From positions 1 to 64,000 of the forward strand of contig CAWDBD010000009.1 of NCBI GenBank assembly GCA_963800395.1: a DNA stretch of 64,000 nt. Reading direction: 5' to 3'. The translations under genes were made by a program, and so were the position numbers. Under the pieces are notes generated by a model, which had not been told where the DNA came from, did no database searches, and saw only the letters and a program-made list of their open reading frames with translations. Every line of letters begins with the position of its first letter. The first letter of the stretch is position 1. Source of the stretch: DASSBG01 sp963800395 (GTDB lineage: Bacteria > Pseudomonadota > Gammaproteobacteria > Xanthomonadales > Rhodanobacteraceae). Positions 17,572-26,955 of the stretch are shown in pieces.

Positions 17572-20409
17572 CTAGCCCGTCGCCAGCTTGTCGCGCTGTT
17601 CAGTCAGTGTGCTGCGCTGTTCCTGCCAGTCGGCCAGGCGCTGGCGTTCCTGGGCAACCACGTCTTCGGGTGCATTGTCGACGAAGCGGGCGTTGCCCAG
17701 CTTGCCCTCGCATTTGGCTATTTCCTTGCTGATGCGCACCAGTTCCTTGTCCAGACGGGCCTTCTCCGCATCCAGATCAATCAGGCCGGCCAGGGGAATC
17801 AGGACCCGCAACTTGCCAACCACGGCTGCGGCTGACGCCGGCTCTTCGGCCTCGGCGTCGAGCCACTGCGGGGATTCGCTGCGGGCAAGAAAGGCTATCT
17901 GCCCGGCAAATTTCCGGCTTCGTTGACGGTCCAGATCATCACCGTCGGCCAGCAGCAGCGGGATGGTCTTGCCCGGTGAAATGTTCATTTCCGCGCGAAT
18001 CTTGCGGATGCCGGTCAGTGCCGATTTCAGCCATTCGATGTCGGCGCTGGCCTCGGCATCAACGGCAATGATGCTTGCATCGGGCCATGGGCGCTGCATG
18101 ATGCTGCTTTCGGCCAGGCCCAGTTTCGGCGCCACCGACTGCCAGATTTCTTCGGTGATGAAGGGAATCACCGGATGCAGCGCGCGCAGTACGGTCTCCA
18201 GCACGAATAGCAGGGTATGCCGCGTGGACTCGGCCGCTTCAGCGTCATTGCCCTGCAGCGCCGGCTTCGACAGTTCCAGAAACCAGTCGCAATACTCGTT
18301 CCACACGAACGCATACAGCGCCTGCGCCAGATGATCGAAACGGTAGCTGGCGAAGTGCCGCTCCACCTCTTCCAGCGTCTCCCTCAAGCGCGACAAGATC
18401 CACCGCTCCGCCTCGGTCACCGGCTCTTCCCGAGTCTCGAGTCCCGAGTCCCGAGTCCCGTCATTCATCAGCACAAACCGCGCCGCATTCCACAACTTGT
18501 TGCAGAATGCCTTGTAGCCTTCGGCGCGGCTGATATCGAAATTGATGGTGCGGCTGTAGCTGGCCAGAGCTGCAAAAGTGAAGCGCATGGCGTCGGTGCC
18601 GATGGCGTGGATGCCGTCGGGATAATCCCTGCGGATCCGTTTTTCGACTTTCTCGCGTACTTGCGGGATCAGCAGCGAACGGGTGGATTTGTCCACCAGC
18701 GGCTGCAGCTCGATGCCGTCGATCAGGTCCAGCGGGTCCAGCGTGTTGCCCTTGGACTTGGACATCTTCTGGCCCTCGGCGTCGCGCACGATGGCGTTGA
18801 TGTAGACCTCGCGGAAGGGCACTTCGCCGATGAAATATTTGGTCGCCATGACCATGCGCGCGACCCAGAAGAAGATGATGTCGAAGCCGGTCACCAGTAC
18901 CGCGCTGGGCAGGAAGACCTTGTCCTGCGACCAGTCGGCAATGACCTCGCCGCTATCGTTTCTGATCGGTCCGTCTTCGGGCCAGCCCAGTGTGGAGAAG
19001 GGCCACAGCGCCGAGCTGAACCAGGTATCAAGGACGTCCTCGTCGCGCCGCAGCTCGCCCATGGGCTCGCTGTCGGCGTGTGCGCGCGCATCGGCCTCGT
19101 CCTCGCCGACGAAGATGTTGCCGGCCTCGTCATACCAGGCCGGGATCTGGTGACCCCACCACAGCTGGCGGCTGATGCACCAGTCCTGGATATTCTCCAG
19201 CCACTGGGTGTAGGTCTTGGTCCAGTTCTCCGGGACAAATTTGATCTGGCCCGAGGTCACCGCCTCGAGCGCCGGCTCGGTTATCGCCTTGCGCCCGCCC
19301 GGCCTGCCGTCATCGAGGGTGTCGCGGGTCAGGTCGACGAACCACTGGTCGGTCAGCATCGGCTCGATCACGGCATCCGAGCGTTGGCTGACCGGCACCT
19401 GCAACTTGTGCGCCCTGGTTTCGATCAGGGCTTCTTCGGCCTCGAGGTCGGCAAGGATGGCCTTGCGCGCCGCGTAGCGGTCCATGCCGCGGTATTTCGC
19501 GGGCGCGTTGTCGTTGACCCTGGCGTCCAGGGTGAAGATTTCCAGCGCTTCGAGCTGGTGGCGCTTGCCGATCTCGTAGTCGTTGAAATCGTGCGCCGGG
19601 GTGATCTTGACGCAGCCGGTGCCGAATTCGCGGTCCACATAGTCATCGGCGATGACCGGGATCTCGCGACCGACCAGTGGCAGGGTCAGGGTCTTGCCGA
19701 CCAGGTGGGCGTAGCGTTCGTCATCGGGGTGCACGGCCACGGCGACGTCGCCCAGCATGGTTTCCGGGCGCGTGGTGGCAATCGCCACCGATTCGTCGCT
19801 GCCGCTGACCGGGTAACGGATCGACCACATGTGACCGTCGCGTTCGACGTTGTTGACCTCGAGATCGGAGACCGCGGTCCCCAGCACCGGGTCCCAGTTG
19901 ACCAGGCGGTTGCCGCGGTAGATCAGGCCGGCGCGGTACCACTCCACGAACACCTTGCGCACCGCGTCGGACAGCCCTTCGTCCATGGTGAAGCGCTCGC
20001 GCGACCAGTCGGCGGCCACGCCCAGGCGGCGCATCTGGTTGGTGATGGTGGAACCGGACTGATCTTTCCATTCCCAGACGCGCTCGACAAAGGCCTCGCG
20101 TCCCAGGGCATGCTTGTCGGTGTTCTCGGCGGCAAGCTGGTTCTCGACGATCTTCTGGGTGGCGATGCCGGCATGGTCGCTGCCGACCTGCCACAGCGTG
20201 TTGTCGCCGCGCATGCGGTGATAGCGGATCAGCATGTCCATCACCGTCTGCTGGAAGGCATGGCCCATGTGCAGGGTGCCGGTAACGTTCGGTGGTGGCA
20301 GCAGGATGCAATAGGGTTCGCCTTCGCCAGTCGGACGAAAATAGCCGGCGGCCTCCCACTGGGCATACCACTTCGACTCGATCTGGGCGGGTTCGAAACT
20401 CGTTTCCAT
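17572..20409 (-). CDS. valS: Valyl-tRNA synthetase, with a heptamer-encoded insertion
   Basis: This class I synthetase charges tRNA-Val. The product is about 945 residues, with HMGH (the HIGH motif, in NVTGTLHMGHAF) near residue 47, an editing domain in the middle, and KMSKSKGN before the anticodon-binding domain. A C-terminal coiled-coil arm (about residues 875-940, KARLDKELVRISKEIAKCEGKL) is typical of ValRS. The start is taken at ATG 20409 (METSFEP); ATG 20415 and GTG 20418 are in frame. Oddly, residues encoded at about 18429-18461 (DGTRDSGLETREEP) derive from four tandem GGGACTC-type heptamers inserted between the catalytic and anticodon-binding domains. The frame is kept. Confidence 0.96.
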   Translation of the reverse strand: METSFEPAQIESKWYAQWEAAGYFRPTGEGEPYCILLPPPNVTGTLHMGHAFQQTVMDMLIRYHRMRGDNTLWQVGSDHAGIATQKIVENQLAAENTDKHALGREAFVERVWEWKDQSGSTITNQMRRLGVAADWSRERFTMDEGLSDAVRKVFVEWYRAGLIYRGNRLVNWDPVLGTAVSDLEVNNVERDGHMWSIRYPVSGSDESVAIATTRPETMLGDVAVAVHPDDERYAHLVGKTLTLPLVGREIPVIADDYVDREFGTGCVKITPAHDFNDYEIGKRHQLEALEIFTLDARVNDNAPAKYRGMDRYAARKAILADLEAEEALIETRAHKLQVPVSQRSDAVIEPMLTDQWFVDLTRDTLDDGRPGGRKAITEPALEAVTSGQIKFVPENWTKTYTQWLENIQDWCISRQLWWGHQIPAWYDEAGNIFVGEDEADARAHADSEPMGELRRDEDVLDTWFSSALWPFSTLGWPEDGPIRNDSGEVIADWSQDKVFLPSAVLVTGFDIIFFWVARMVMATKYFIGEVPFREVYINAIVRDAEGQKMSKSKGNTLDPLDLIDGIELQPLVDKSTRSLLIPQVREKVEKRIRRDYPDGIHAIGTDAMRFTFAALASYSRTINFDISRAEGYKAFCNKLWNAARFVLMNDGTRDSGLETREEPVTEAERWILSRLRETLEEVERHFASYRFDHLAQALYAFVWNEYCDWFLELSKPALQGNDAEAAESTRHTLLFVLETVLRALHPVIPFITEEIWQSVAPKLGLAESSIMQRPWPDASIIAVDAEASADIEWLKSALTGIRKIRAEMNISPGKTIPLLLADGDDLDRQRSRKFAGQIAFLARSESPQWLDAEAEEPASAAAVVGKLRVLIPLAGLIDLDAEKARLDKELVRISKEIAKCEGKLGNARFVDNAPEDVVAQERQRLADWQEQRSTLTEQRDKLATG
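18432..18459 (-). repeat. Heptamer array (four GAGTCCC units on the plus strand) inside valS
   Basis: Four contiguous 7-bp units (GAGTCTC followed by three GAGTCCC) fill 28 bp of valS coding sequence. The same unit, always four per array, occurs at 47256-47283, 47376-47403, 49952-49979, 49991-50018 and 50154-50181. Only one arm is present here, with no facing array nearby. Because 28 is not a multiple of three, gaining or losing a single unit would shift the valS frame. Confidence 0.9.
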
Positions 20410-20566
20410 GGGCATCACGGCAGCAGGTGCCGCTGCTGCGGCACGTGGGAATCTGGGGAACCGGGCATTGTAAGGGGATTTTTCAGGGGGGGCGAGCGTC
20501 GAGGGGCGAGGAACGTGGCTCGGAGACCGTCGCTTCTCTCGTTCCCGGCCCTGCGTGCCTGGCTCT

Positions 20567-21949
20567 TCAGCATTCGATCACATTCACCGCCAGGCCACCG
20601 CGCGAGGTTTCCTTGTACTTGTCGCGCATGTCGCGACCGGTATCGCGCATGGTCTTGATGACCTTGTCCAGCGACACGCGGTGCTTGCCGTCACTGCGTC
20701 GGGCCATGCGACTGGCATTGATCGCCTTGACCGAGCCCATGGCGTTGCGCTCGATGCAGGGAATCTGCACCAGACCGCCAATCGGGTCGCAGGTCAGCCC
20801 GAGGTTGTGTTCCATGCCTATTTCGGCAGCATTCTCGATCTGCCAGATACTGCCGCCCAGCGCCGCAGTGAGGCCGCCGGCAGCCATGGAGCAGGCGACA
20901 CCGACCTCGCCCTGGCAGCCAACCTCGGCTCCGGAGATCGAGGCGTTCTCCTTGTACAGGATGCCGATTGCGCCGGCCGTGAGCAAAAAGTCGATGATGC
21001 CCTGTTCGCAGGCACTCGGGCAGAAGTCCCGGTAGTAGTGCAGAACCGCCGGAATGATGCCCGCCGCGCCATTGGTGGGCGCGGTGACCACCCGTCCGCC
21101 GGCCGCATTCTCCTCGTTGACCGCCAGGGCGTAGAGATTGACCCAGTCCAGCTGTGTCAGCGGATCCGGATTCGGGTCGTCGCTGCGTTCCTGCAAATCG
21201 TCATACAGGCGCGGCGCACGGCGCGTGACATGCAGGCCGCCCGGCAGTTCACCAGGCGAGCGCAGGCCGCGATCAACGCAGTCCTGCATGGCCTGCCATA
21301 TGGTCAGCAGCCGCTGGCGAATGTCATCTTCATCGCGCCAGACCTTCTCGTTTTCCATCATCAGTGCAGCAATGGTGATGCCATGGTTTTCGCACTGGGC
21401 CAGCAACTGGTCGCCGGAAGAGAATCCGTAGGGTTGCGGCGTGGTATCGGCGACGATGCGGTCCTCGGCGGCTTCGTCATGGTTGACCACGAAGCCGCCG
21501 CCCACCGAGTAGTACTCGCGTGAGGCCAGTTCGTTGCCGTCCGCATCAAATGCACGGTAGCGCATGCCGTTGGGATGGAAAGGCAGTTTCTGGCGCTTGT
21601 TGAACTTGAGGTCGCGCTTCTCGTTGAAGTCGATTTCGTGCTTGCCATGCAGGCGCAGGCGGCCCTGACCGCGAATGCGTTCGAGGATGGCCGGGATATC
21701 GTCCGGATCGACCTGATCCGGCCAATGGCCCTCCAGGCCAAGCAGCACGGCCTTGTCGGTGCCGTGGCCGCGGCCGGTCAATGCCAGCGAGCCGAACAGC
21801 TCGCAGTGAATGCGTGCAACCTGATCGAGCAGGCCCTTGTCGTCCAGCCAGTGACTGGTGAAGCGGGCGGCGGCACGCATCGGACCCACCGTATGCGAGG
21901 AGGAGGGACCGATGCCGATCTTGAACAGGTCGAAAATACTGACGGACAT
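20567..21949 (-). CDS. sdaA: L-serine ammonia-lyase (single-chain, iron-sulfur type)
   Basis: This enzyme converts L-serine to pyruvate and ammonia. The 460-residue product starts with the family hallmark SIFDLFKIGIGPSSSHTVGPM and runs through the beta domain into the alpha domain. Conserved cysteines for the iron-sulfur cluster are visible: Cys in the CEQGIIDFL region, in SVACSMAAGGLTAALGG and in PIGGLVQIPCIERNAMG. The open frame extends far upstream, but ATG 21949 is the family start. A TACAAT -10 candidate lies on the minus strand at 21979-21974. It is divergent from the small glutaredoxin-like gene. Confidence 0.94.
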   Translation of the reverse strand: MSVSIFDLFKIGIGPSSSHTVGPMRAAARFTSHWLDDKGLLDQVARIHCELFGSLALTGRGHGTDKAVLLGLEGHWPDQVDPDDIPAILERIRGQGRLRLHGKHEIDFNEKRDLKFNKRQKLPFHPNGMRYRAFDADGNELASREYYSVGGGFVVNHDEAAEDRIVADTTPQPYGFSSGDQLLAQCENHGITIAALMMENEKVWRDEDDIRQRLLTIWQAMQDCVDRGLRSPGELPGGLHVTRRAPRLYDDLQERSDDPNPDPLTQLDWVNLYALAVNEENAAGGRVVTAPTNGAAGIIPAVLHYYRDFCPSACEQGIIDFLLTAGAIGILYKENASISGAEVGCQGEVGVACSMAAGGLTAALGGSIWQIENAAEIGMEHNLGLTCDPIGGLVQIPCIERNAMGSVKAINASRMARRSDGKHRVSLDKVIKTMRDTGRDMRDKYKETSRGGLAVNVIEC

Positions 21950-22006
21950 GCGAATCAACCGGGTTAAAATGCCATTGTACGAGTATGTCCGTGTGCAGAT
22001 GAACCC

Positions 22007-22231
22007 ATGCCCAGTCTGATCCTTTACCAGCGCGACGATTGCCACCTGTGCGACCAGGCTCTGGCGCTGCTGGCCGCCGCTGGCGTGCCCGACTTTGAAA
22101 GCGTCTGGATCGATGGTGATGCCGCGCTCGAGGCACGCTACGGCGAGCGCGTGCCGGTGTTGCGCCACCGCGCCAGCGGCGAGGAACTGGACTGGCCGTT
22201 TGATTCGCAGGCGCTGCGCGCGCTGACCTGA
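22007..22231 (+). CDS. Glutaredoxin-like (thioredoxin-fold) small protein
   Basis: The 74-residue protein has the layout of the short glutaredoxin family: a first strand SLILYQRDD, a redox motif CHLC (about residues 12-15), a helix QALALLAAAG, a strand FESVWID, and the cis-Pro loop as RVPVLRH. A WPFD segment near the end is typical of this family (DUF836-like). It is expected to act in the cytoplasm as a thiol-disulfide protein of unknown substrate. It is divergent from sdaA, with only about 57 bp between the starts. The 230 bp downstream hold no gene that I can support. Confidence 0.8.
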   Translation: MPSLILYQRDDCHLCDQALALLAAAGVPDFESVWIDGDAALEARYGERVPVLRHRASGEELDWPFDSQALRALT

Positions 22232-22463
22232 ACCAACCCGGTTGCTGCAAGTCCACGCCAGGTGCCGATGGGTAGAGGTTCGGCGCCGTCCCGCCTGATC
22301 ACTGCGCGGGTTCGTTTGAGTCACCCGAATCCGGGAATGCAACGACATGCATGAAAGCCGTGCACTCGCTATCGCGTTGCACGGGTATCGAGCGCTGATA
22401 CGCGTTGACGCGAGATTGCGTAACTGATGGGCAAGGGGATTATCCCGCCGATCGGCTGCAGAA
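22232..22463. other. Intergenic region before the delta-60 repeat protein
   Basis: No gene or clear regulatory element is seen in these 232 bases. Some short inverted pairs are present (for example GCGCGGG/CCCGCC-like stretches and the GTGCACTCG/GTTGCACGG area near 22361), but none forms a convincing terminator or promoter. Confidence 0.3.
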
Positions 22464-25010
22464 ATGAAAAACCACCTCGGTTTCAGAAGGATTGTAGCGG
22501 GCACCGTTGCAGTGTTGATATGCGCCTTGATCTTGTTGCCGCGAACCGGCCTTGCTCAGCTGGTTCTCGATTCCGGTTTTGGCGATCAGGGCAAGATCAC
22601 GACTTCGATAAACGGGTTTACGGACGAGGGTGCTGCGGCGCTGGCGGTCGATGCCCAGGGCCGGGTGCTGACGGCGTATGCGGGCCTCACAGGACAGGGT
22701 GTCAGCCGGCATGCTGCCGACGGGTCTCTTGATCCCTCGTTTGGCGACGGCGGTATTCGCCGTCTCGATTTTGCGCCGACCGACCTGGTGCTGCAGGCTG
22801 ATGGCAAGATCGTCGTGGTCGGCAGTCACGAGAGCAACGGATTGCAGACTTCGGACTGGGCAGTAGCCAGGCTGCTGGCCAACGGCAACCTGGACACCAG
22901 CTTTGCTGCTGGCGGCGAGCTGACGCTGGACTGGTACGGCAACGGCGATTTCGCCATGGCCGTGGCGCTGGATGCCGCGGGCAATATCCTGGTCGGCGGC
23001 CAGGCCTACGTGCCCGGGTACGGCAGCGGTTTTGCCCTCCTGAAACTGGACACGAGCGGTAGCGTTCTGCAGCAGATGGCCAAGAAGATCTATGCCGACA
23101 CCGCAGACTTCTGCCAGGACGTACTGGTGCAGACCGATGGCAAGATCGTCTGCGCCGGCCTGGCCCGCAATTTCGGCACGGCGGTCATGGTGGCGGTGCG
23201 TTTTCAGGCGGACCTGCAGCTCGACACCAGCTTCGGCACGGACGGGGTCGCGGTAGTCACCTTCCCGGGCGGACCTGCCGAGGCAAACAGCGCCCAGCTG
23301 CTTGCCTCGGGCGCGATCATTCTGGGTGGTTTTGTGTCCGGCAGCTCCGGCGGCGACCGCGATCTGGCCCTGGCGCGACTGACTTCCAGCGGTTCGCTGG
23401 ATACGGCCTTCGGCAGCAGCGGTCGGGTGGTGCGGCCGATTGCCGGTGACAGCAATGAAACCATCGAGGCCATGCTACTGTTCCAGGGCAGCCTGTATGT
23501 CACCGCCAGTACCCACGAGATCGGCGACTTCGCGCTGTTGCGTTTCGCTGTCGACGGCACGCCTGACAACAGTTTCGGCAATGCCGGGCTGGCGCGCACC
23601 GACTTCAATGGCAAGGCCGATTCGAGCAGGGCGCTGACGGTGTACCAGGGGGCGTTGCTTGTGGGTGGCGCAGTGGGTGCAGTCGCTAGCAATGCCGGCA
23701 ATGACATCGGTCTGGCGCGATTCCTGCCCGGTGGCGCCCTGGACACCAGTTTCGGCAACAGCGGCCTGAGCGAGGTTTCGCTGCGCGGGCCGGTCAATGC
23801 CACGGCCCTGGATGCCGTCGCGCAGGCGGATGGCAAGATTGTTGCCGCCGGGCACGTGGGCATCTCGTTCTCCGATCGCGACTTTGCACTGGCCAGATAC
23901 AGGTCCGATGGCAGCCTTGATCCCGCGTTCGGTCAGCAAGGCATTGTCACCACCGACTTTGCCAACGGCCAGGACAATGCGATGGCGGTGGCCGTGCAGG
24001 CGGATGGCAAGGTGCTGGCAGCCGGCGAGGTACGCATTCCGCCGGCCACCAGCAATGACGTTGGCGTTGCGCGCTATACCGCCAGCGGTGCGCTCGACAG
24101 CAGTTTCGGCAGCGGCGGCAAGATGAGCCTGGATGTCGACGGCAGTGTCGACACGGTGCGTGCGCTCGCGGTGCAGGACGATGGCCGCATCCTGCTTGCC
24201 GGCGATTCGACCTTCCCCAGCCAGGGCAATCTGAGCAAGATGACCGTGATCCGGCTGCTGGCCAATGGCTTGCGCGACACCACTTTTGGCAGCAATGGCG
24301 TGGCCAATGTGTCATTCGGCAATTTCGACGAGGGTCACGCGCTGGCGGTGCAGTCCGATGGAAAGATCCTGGTGGGCGGGATTGGCGACAGCGATTTTGC
24401 CGTGGCGCGCTTCCTCGCCAATGGTCAGCTCGACACCAGCTTCGGCAGCGGCGGCATGGTGACGCATGACTTCGCAGGGCAGTTCGATTTTCTCCAGGAC
24501 CTGCGCGTGCTGCCAGACTGGAACGGCCAGGGTGAAAGGATACTGGCCGTGGGCAGCGCCCGCGCGGCCTCGTCGGCATCCAGCGAGGCCTTTGCCGCCC
24601 TGATGCTCGACCTTGATGGCAACCCCGAGGCAGGCTTCGGCAGCAACGGCGCCGTGGTGGACGATCTGCTGCCCGGGCAGGCCGAACACGCGACGGCGGC
24701 AGCTCTGGTGAACGGCCGCATCGTGCTGGCAGGTGAAGCCACGGTGGCGGGGCAGACTGATTACGCGATGCTCGGTTTGACCCTGACGGGCAATCCCGAT
24801 GCCAGCTTCAGCGGGGATGGCAGCGCCACCTTCGTCGATTTCTTCGCTTCGTCCGATACGGCCAATGCCATCGTGATCGGTTCGTCGGGCCGGATCGTGC
24901 TGGTCGGCTCGGCCTTCGATCCGGCGCAGGGCTACGCGGGTCAAATGTTCGCACTTGCAAGATTCGCCGATGCCGACTTGATCTTCAGCGACGGGTTCGA
25001 GTCGCCTTGA
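22464..25010 (+). CDS. Delta-60 repeat protein, exported, with C-terminal FSDGFE motif
   Basis: The 848-residue protein has a signal peptide (MKNHLGFRRIVAGTVAVLIC to about residue 32, ending GLAQ) and then about a dozen copies of the delta-60 repeat. Each repeat is roughly 55-60 residues with the pattern LDTSFGxxG followed by AVQxDGKIxxAG and ALARY. This fits a large beta-propeller-like surface or secreted protein (TIGR02608-type repeats); no catalytic motif is seen. The last residues, DLIFSDGFESP, form a short motif that I recall ending many exported repeat proteins in this bacterial group, possibly a sorting or anchoring tag. Role unknown. Confidence 0.85.
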   Translation: MKNHLGFRRIVAGTVAVLICALILLPRTGLAQLVLDSGFGDQGKITTSINGFTDEGAAALAVDAQGRVLTAYAGLTGQGVSRHAADGSLDPSFGDGGIRRLDFAPTDLVLQADGKIVVVGSHESNGLQTSDWAVARLLANGNLDTSFAAGGELTLDWYGNGDFAMAVALDAAGNILVGGQAYVPGYGSGFALLKLDTSGSVLQQMAKKIYADTADFCQDVLVQTDGKIVCAGLARNFGTAVMVAVRFQADLQLDTSFGTDGVAVVTFPGGPAEANSAQLLASGAIILGGFVSGSSGGDRDLALARLTSSGSLDTAFGSSGRVVRPIAGDSNETIEAMLLFQGSLYVTASTHEIGDFALLRFAVDGTPDNSFGNAGLARTDFNGKADSSRALTVYQGALLVGGAVGAVASNAGNDIGLARFLPGGALDTSFGNSGLSEVSLRGPVNATALDAVAQADGKIVAAGHVGISFSDRDFALARYRSDGSLDPAFGQQGIVTTDFANGQDNAMAVAVQADGKVLAAGEVRIPPATSNDVGVARYTASGALDSSFGSGGKMSLDVDGSVDTVRALAVQDDGRILLAGDSTFPSQGNLSKMTVIRLLANGLRDTTFGSNGVANVSFGNFDEGHALAVQSDGKILVGGIGDSDFAVARFLANGQLDTSFGSGGMVTHDFAGQFDFLQDLRVLPDWNGQGERILAVGSARAASSASSEAFAALMLDLDGNPEAGFGSNGAVVDDLLPGQAEHATAAALVNGRIVLAGEATVAGQTDYAMLGLTLTGNPDASFSGDGSATFVDFFASSDTANAIVIGSSGRIVLVGSAFDPAQGYAGQMFALARFADADLIFSDGFESP

Positions 25011-25037
25011 TCGTTCGCATGCGGCGGGCAGTGCCGC

Positions 25038-26399
25038 TCAGGACTGGGTGCGCAGCCGCTTCAGGATTTCCTCGCGCGCCTCGCGCAGGATCGAGTCGCG
25101 GTCCAGGCCCTCGACCACGCGGCGCACGGCGCGCTTCGGTCCCTGTTCGCCCCACGAGCGGCCCTGTACCAGATACTGCTCGGCTGCACGGCCGATCAGG
25201 GTGGTGGCGTACCAGGCCAGGGCGCCCTGGAAGCCGGCGGTGACCACGGTGGACAAGCCGGCGCTGACCCCCTTCAGCGCCGAGGCGACCAGGTGCACGC
25301 CCCAGATCGCGCCCATCAGGGCGATCAGCTGGGCGCTGATGGTAGCCACCAGGCGGCCCGATTCGGAGCGTGTCAGCGGCAGGCCGTAAACGCGCGACAG
25401 CTGCACCACCATGGCCGCATCCAGCCCGGCGGCGGCCAGCAGGTCGGCCACCGGAATCGGGTTGAGCGCGACCATCACGCCCTTGGCGATGCAGTACTGG
25501 CGGATCACGCGCGAGGCCAGTTCGCGCCGGGTTTCGGCAATGCGCCGGCTGACGCGATCGCTGAGCCGGCCTGCGAACAGGCCGGCATTGATCGAGGCCA
25601 GGGTCTTGCCCTCGAGCTCGGCAATGGCATGCAGGCGCGAGCGCAGCGGATCAATCATGGGCCGCTGCGGCTGCGTCTCGGCAAGGGTCCGGCCATCCGC
25701 ATTGACACGGTCCACGCGCAGCGGCGCCGGAAGTGCCGCCACCGCCACCACGTTGTCTGCGCGGACAAGCCCATGGCACTGCGCGCGCAGATGCTCGAGC
25801 AGCCGCTCGAGTTCGATTTTACTGAAGCGATCGGACTTGTTCAGTGCCAGCAGCAGTGGACGCTGGGTCTTGCCCAGCAGCCGGAGTGCATCCAGTTCCT
25901 CGCGGGTGAGGTCGCCATCGACCACGAACACCACCAGGTCGCTGACCTCGGCCACCTCGTAGGCCAGCTTCTCGCGCGCCTCGCCATCAAGTTCATTGAT
26001 GCCGGGGGTGTCGATCAGCACCAGGCCTTCGTGGCCGGCCTCGTCCAGGCGCTGGTGGGAGGCTGTGGTGGTGGTGCCGTGCAGCACGCCGACCTCGAAT
26101 GCGGGCCGGTCCAGCAGGGCATTGCACAGCGCCGACTTGCCTGTGGACACGCGCCCGAACACGGCCACGTGCAGTTCGCCGTTTTCCAGCCTCGCCAGCA
26201 TGCGCTCGATGTCGGCAAACTCGCTGGCCAGTTCGTCGCGCACCGTTGGCGGTATGTCGGGGTCTTCGAGCAGACCGCGCAGGCTGCGAGTGACCGGATC
26301 GCCGGCGGCCGGCGATGCCGTCTCCGGCGCAGGATCCGTTGGATTCGGTTGACGCCATAGGCGCGCCATCGCCTTGCGCCACAGATCGTTCATGGCCAT
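25038..26399 (-). CDS. P-loop GTPase with C-terminal membrane domain (DUF697-like), copy 1
   Basis: The 453-residue protein has a dynamin/Era-like GTPase domain: G1 GRVSTGKSAL (about residues 81-90), a switch region with TTTTASHQ, G3 DTPGINE and G4 NKSD. A helical C-terminal part resembles DUF697, with hydrophobic segments (about residues 300-430) that probably associate with the membrane. Substrate and role are unknown. A paralogue of the same design lies at 28290-29756, on the other side of the YceI/cytochrome b561 cassette. Two in-frame ATGs are possible (26399 and 26393). It is the last gene of the minus-strand block. Confidence 0.8.
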   Translation of the reverse strand: MAMNDLWRKAMARLWRQPNPTDPAPETASPAAGDPVTRSLRGLLEDPDIPPTVRDELASEFADIERMLARLENGELHVAVFGRVSTGKSALCNALLDRPAFEVGVLHGTTTTASHQRLDEAGHEGLVLIDTPGINELDGEAREKLAYEVAEVSDLVVFVVDGDLTREELDALRLLGKTQRPLLLALNKSDRFSKIELERLLEHLRAQCHGLVRADNVVAVAALPAPLRVDRVNADGRTLAETQPQRPMIDPLRSRLHAIAELEGKTLASINAGLFAGRLSDRVSRRIAETRRELASRVIRQYCIAKGVMVALNPIPVADLLAAAGLDAAMVVQLSRVYGLPLTRSESGRLVATISAQLIALMGAIWGVHLVASALKGVSAGLSTVVTAGFQGALAWYATTLIGRAAEQYLVQGRSWGEQGPKRAVRRVVEGLDRDSILREAREEILKRLRTQS

Positions 26400-26415
26400 G
26401 CCGGTCGCAAGGTGC

Positions 26416-26955
26416 TCAGCGCAGCGTCAGGTGCGCATGCACGGGGATCTGGCGCGTGATGTCGCTCCAGTCCTCGCTGGCGCCCAGGTCATAGTCGAGG
26501 CGGTTCAGAGTGGTGCTGACCTCGAGTACGGCGCCATCGCCCTGCTGGTTGAAATCAACATCCAGGTCCACCGGGTGCTGCTTGCCATGCAGATCCAGGC
26601 TGCCGTGGGCAATCACCTTGCCATCGCCGCCGCGCTCGAAAGAGCGGGTGACGAAATGGGCTTTGGGGTAGGTTTTCGTGGCAAAGAAATCGCTGCCCTC
26701 GAGGGTCTGGTCGCGTTCATCCGACTGGGTATCGACGCTGCCAAGGGTGACGGTGACGTCGAATTTTGCACTGGCCAGGTTGGCCGGGTCGTAGGCGATG
26801 TCGGCCTGGAAATGCCTGAACTCGCCCTTGAACGGCGCGTTCTGGTACTCGCCGGTGAAGGTGAGCGTGCTCTTGTCGGGGACGACCTGCCAGGTGCGTG
26901 CGGCGGCAGCCGCCGGCAGGGCCAGCAGGATCAGGACCAGTATCAGCTTGTTCAT
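26416..26955 (-). CDS. YceI family periplasmic protein, copy 1
   Basis: YceI proteins are small lipocalin-like barrels that bind isoprenoid-type lipids in the periplasm. The 179-residue product has a signal peptide (MNKLILVLILLALPAAAAA), then WQVVPDKSTLTFTGEYQNAPFKGEF and FFATKTYPKAHFVTRSF, the usual YceI pattern, ending with a beta-strand HAHLTLR. The start ATG overlaps the last base of the cytochrome b561 stop codon (TGATG), so the two are coupled. A second YceI gene of different sequence lies at the other end of the cytochrome gene. Confidence 0.9.
   Translation of the reverse strand: MNKLILVLILLALPAAAAARTWQVVPDKSTLTFTGEYQNAPFKGEFRHFQADIAYDPANLASAKFDVTVTLGSVDTQSDERDQTLEGSDFFATKTYPKAHFVTRSFERGGDGKVIAHGSLDLHGKQHPVDLDVDFNQQGDGAVLEVSTTLNRLDYDLGASEDWSDITRQIPVHAHLTLR

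Noticed and set aside
18217..20658. An 813-codon open frame on the plus strand opposite valS
   Set aside because: It is the mirror of valS in a GC-rich genome; composition (long runs of V, D, A, H, R) and lack of any domain mark it as a shadow frame, while valS is certain.
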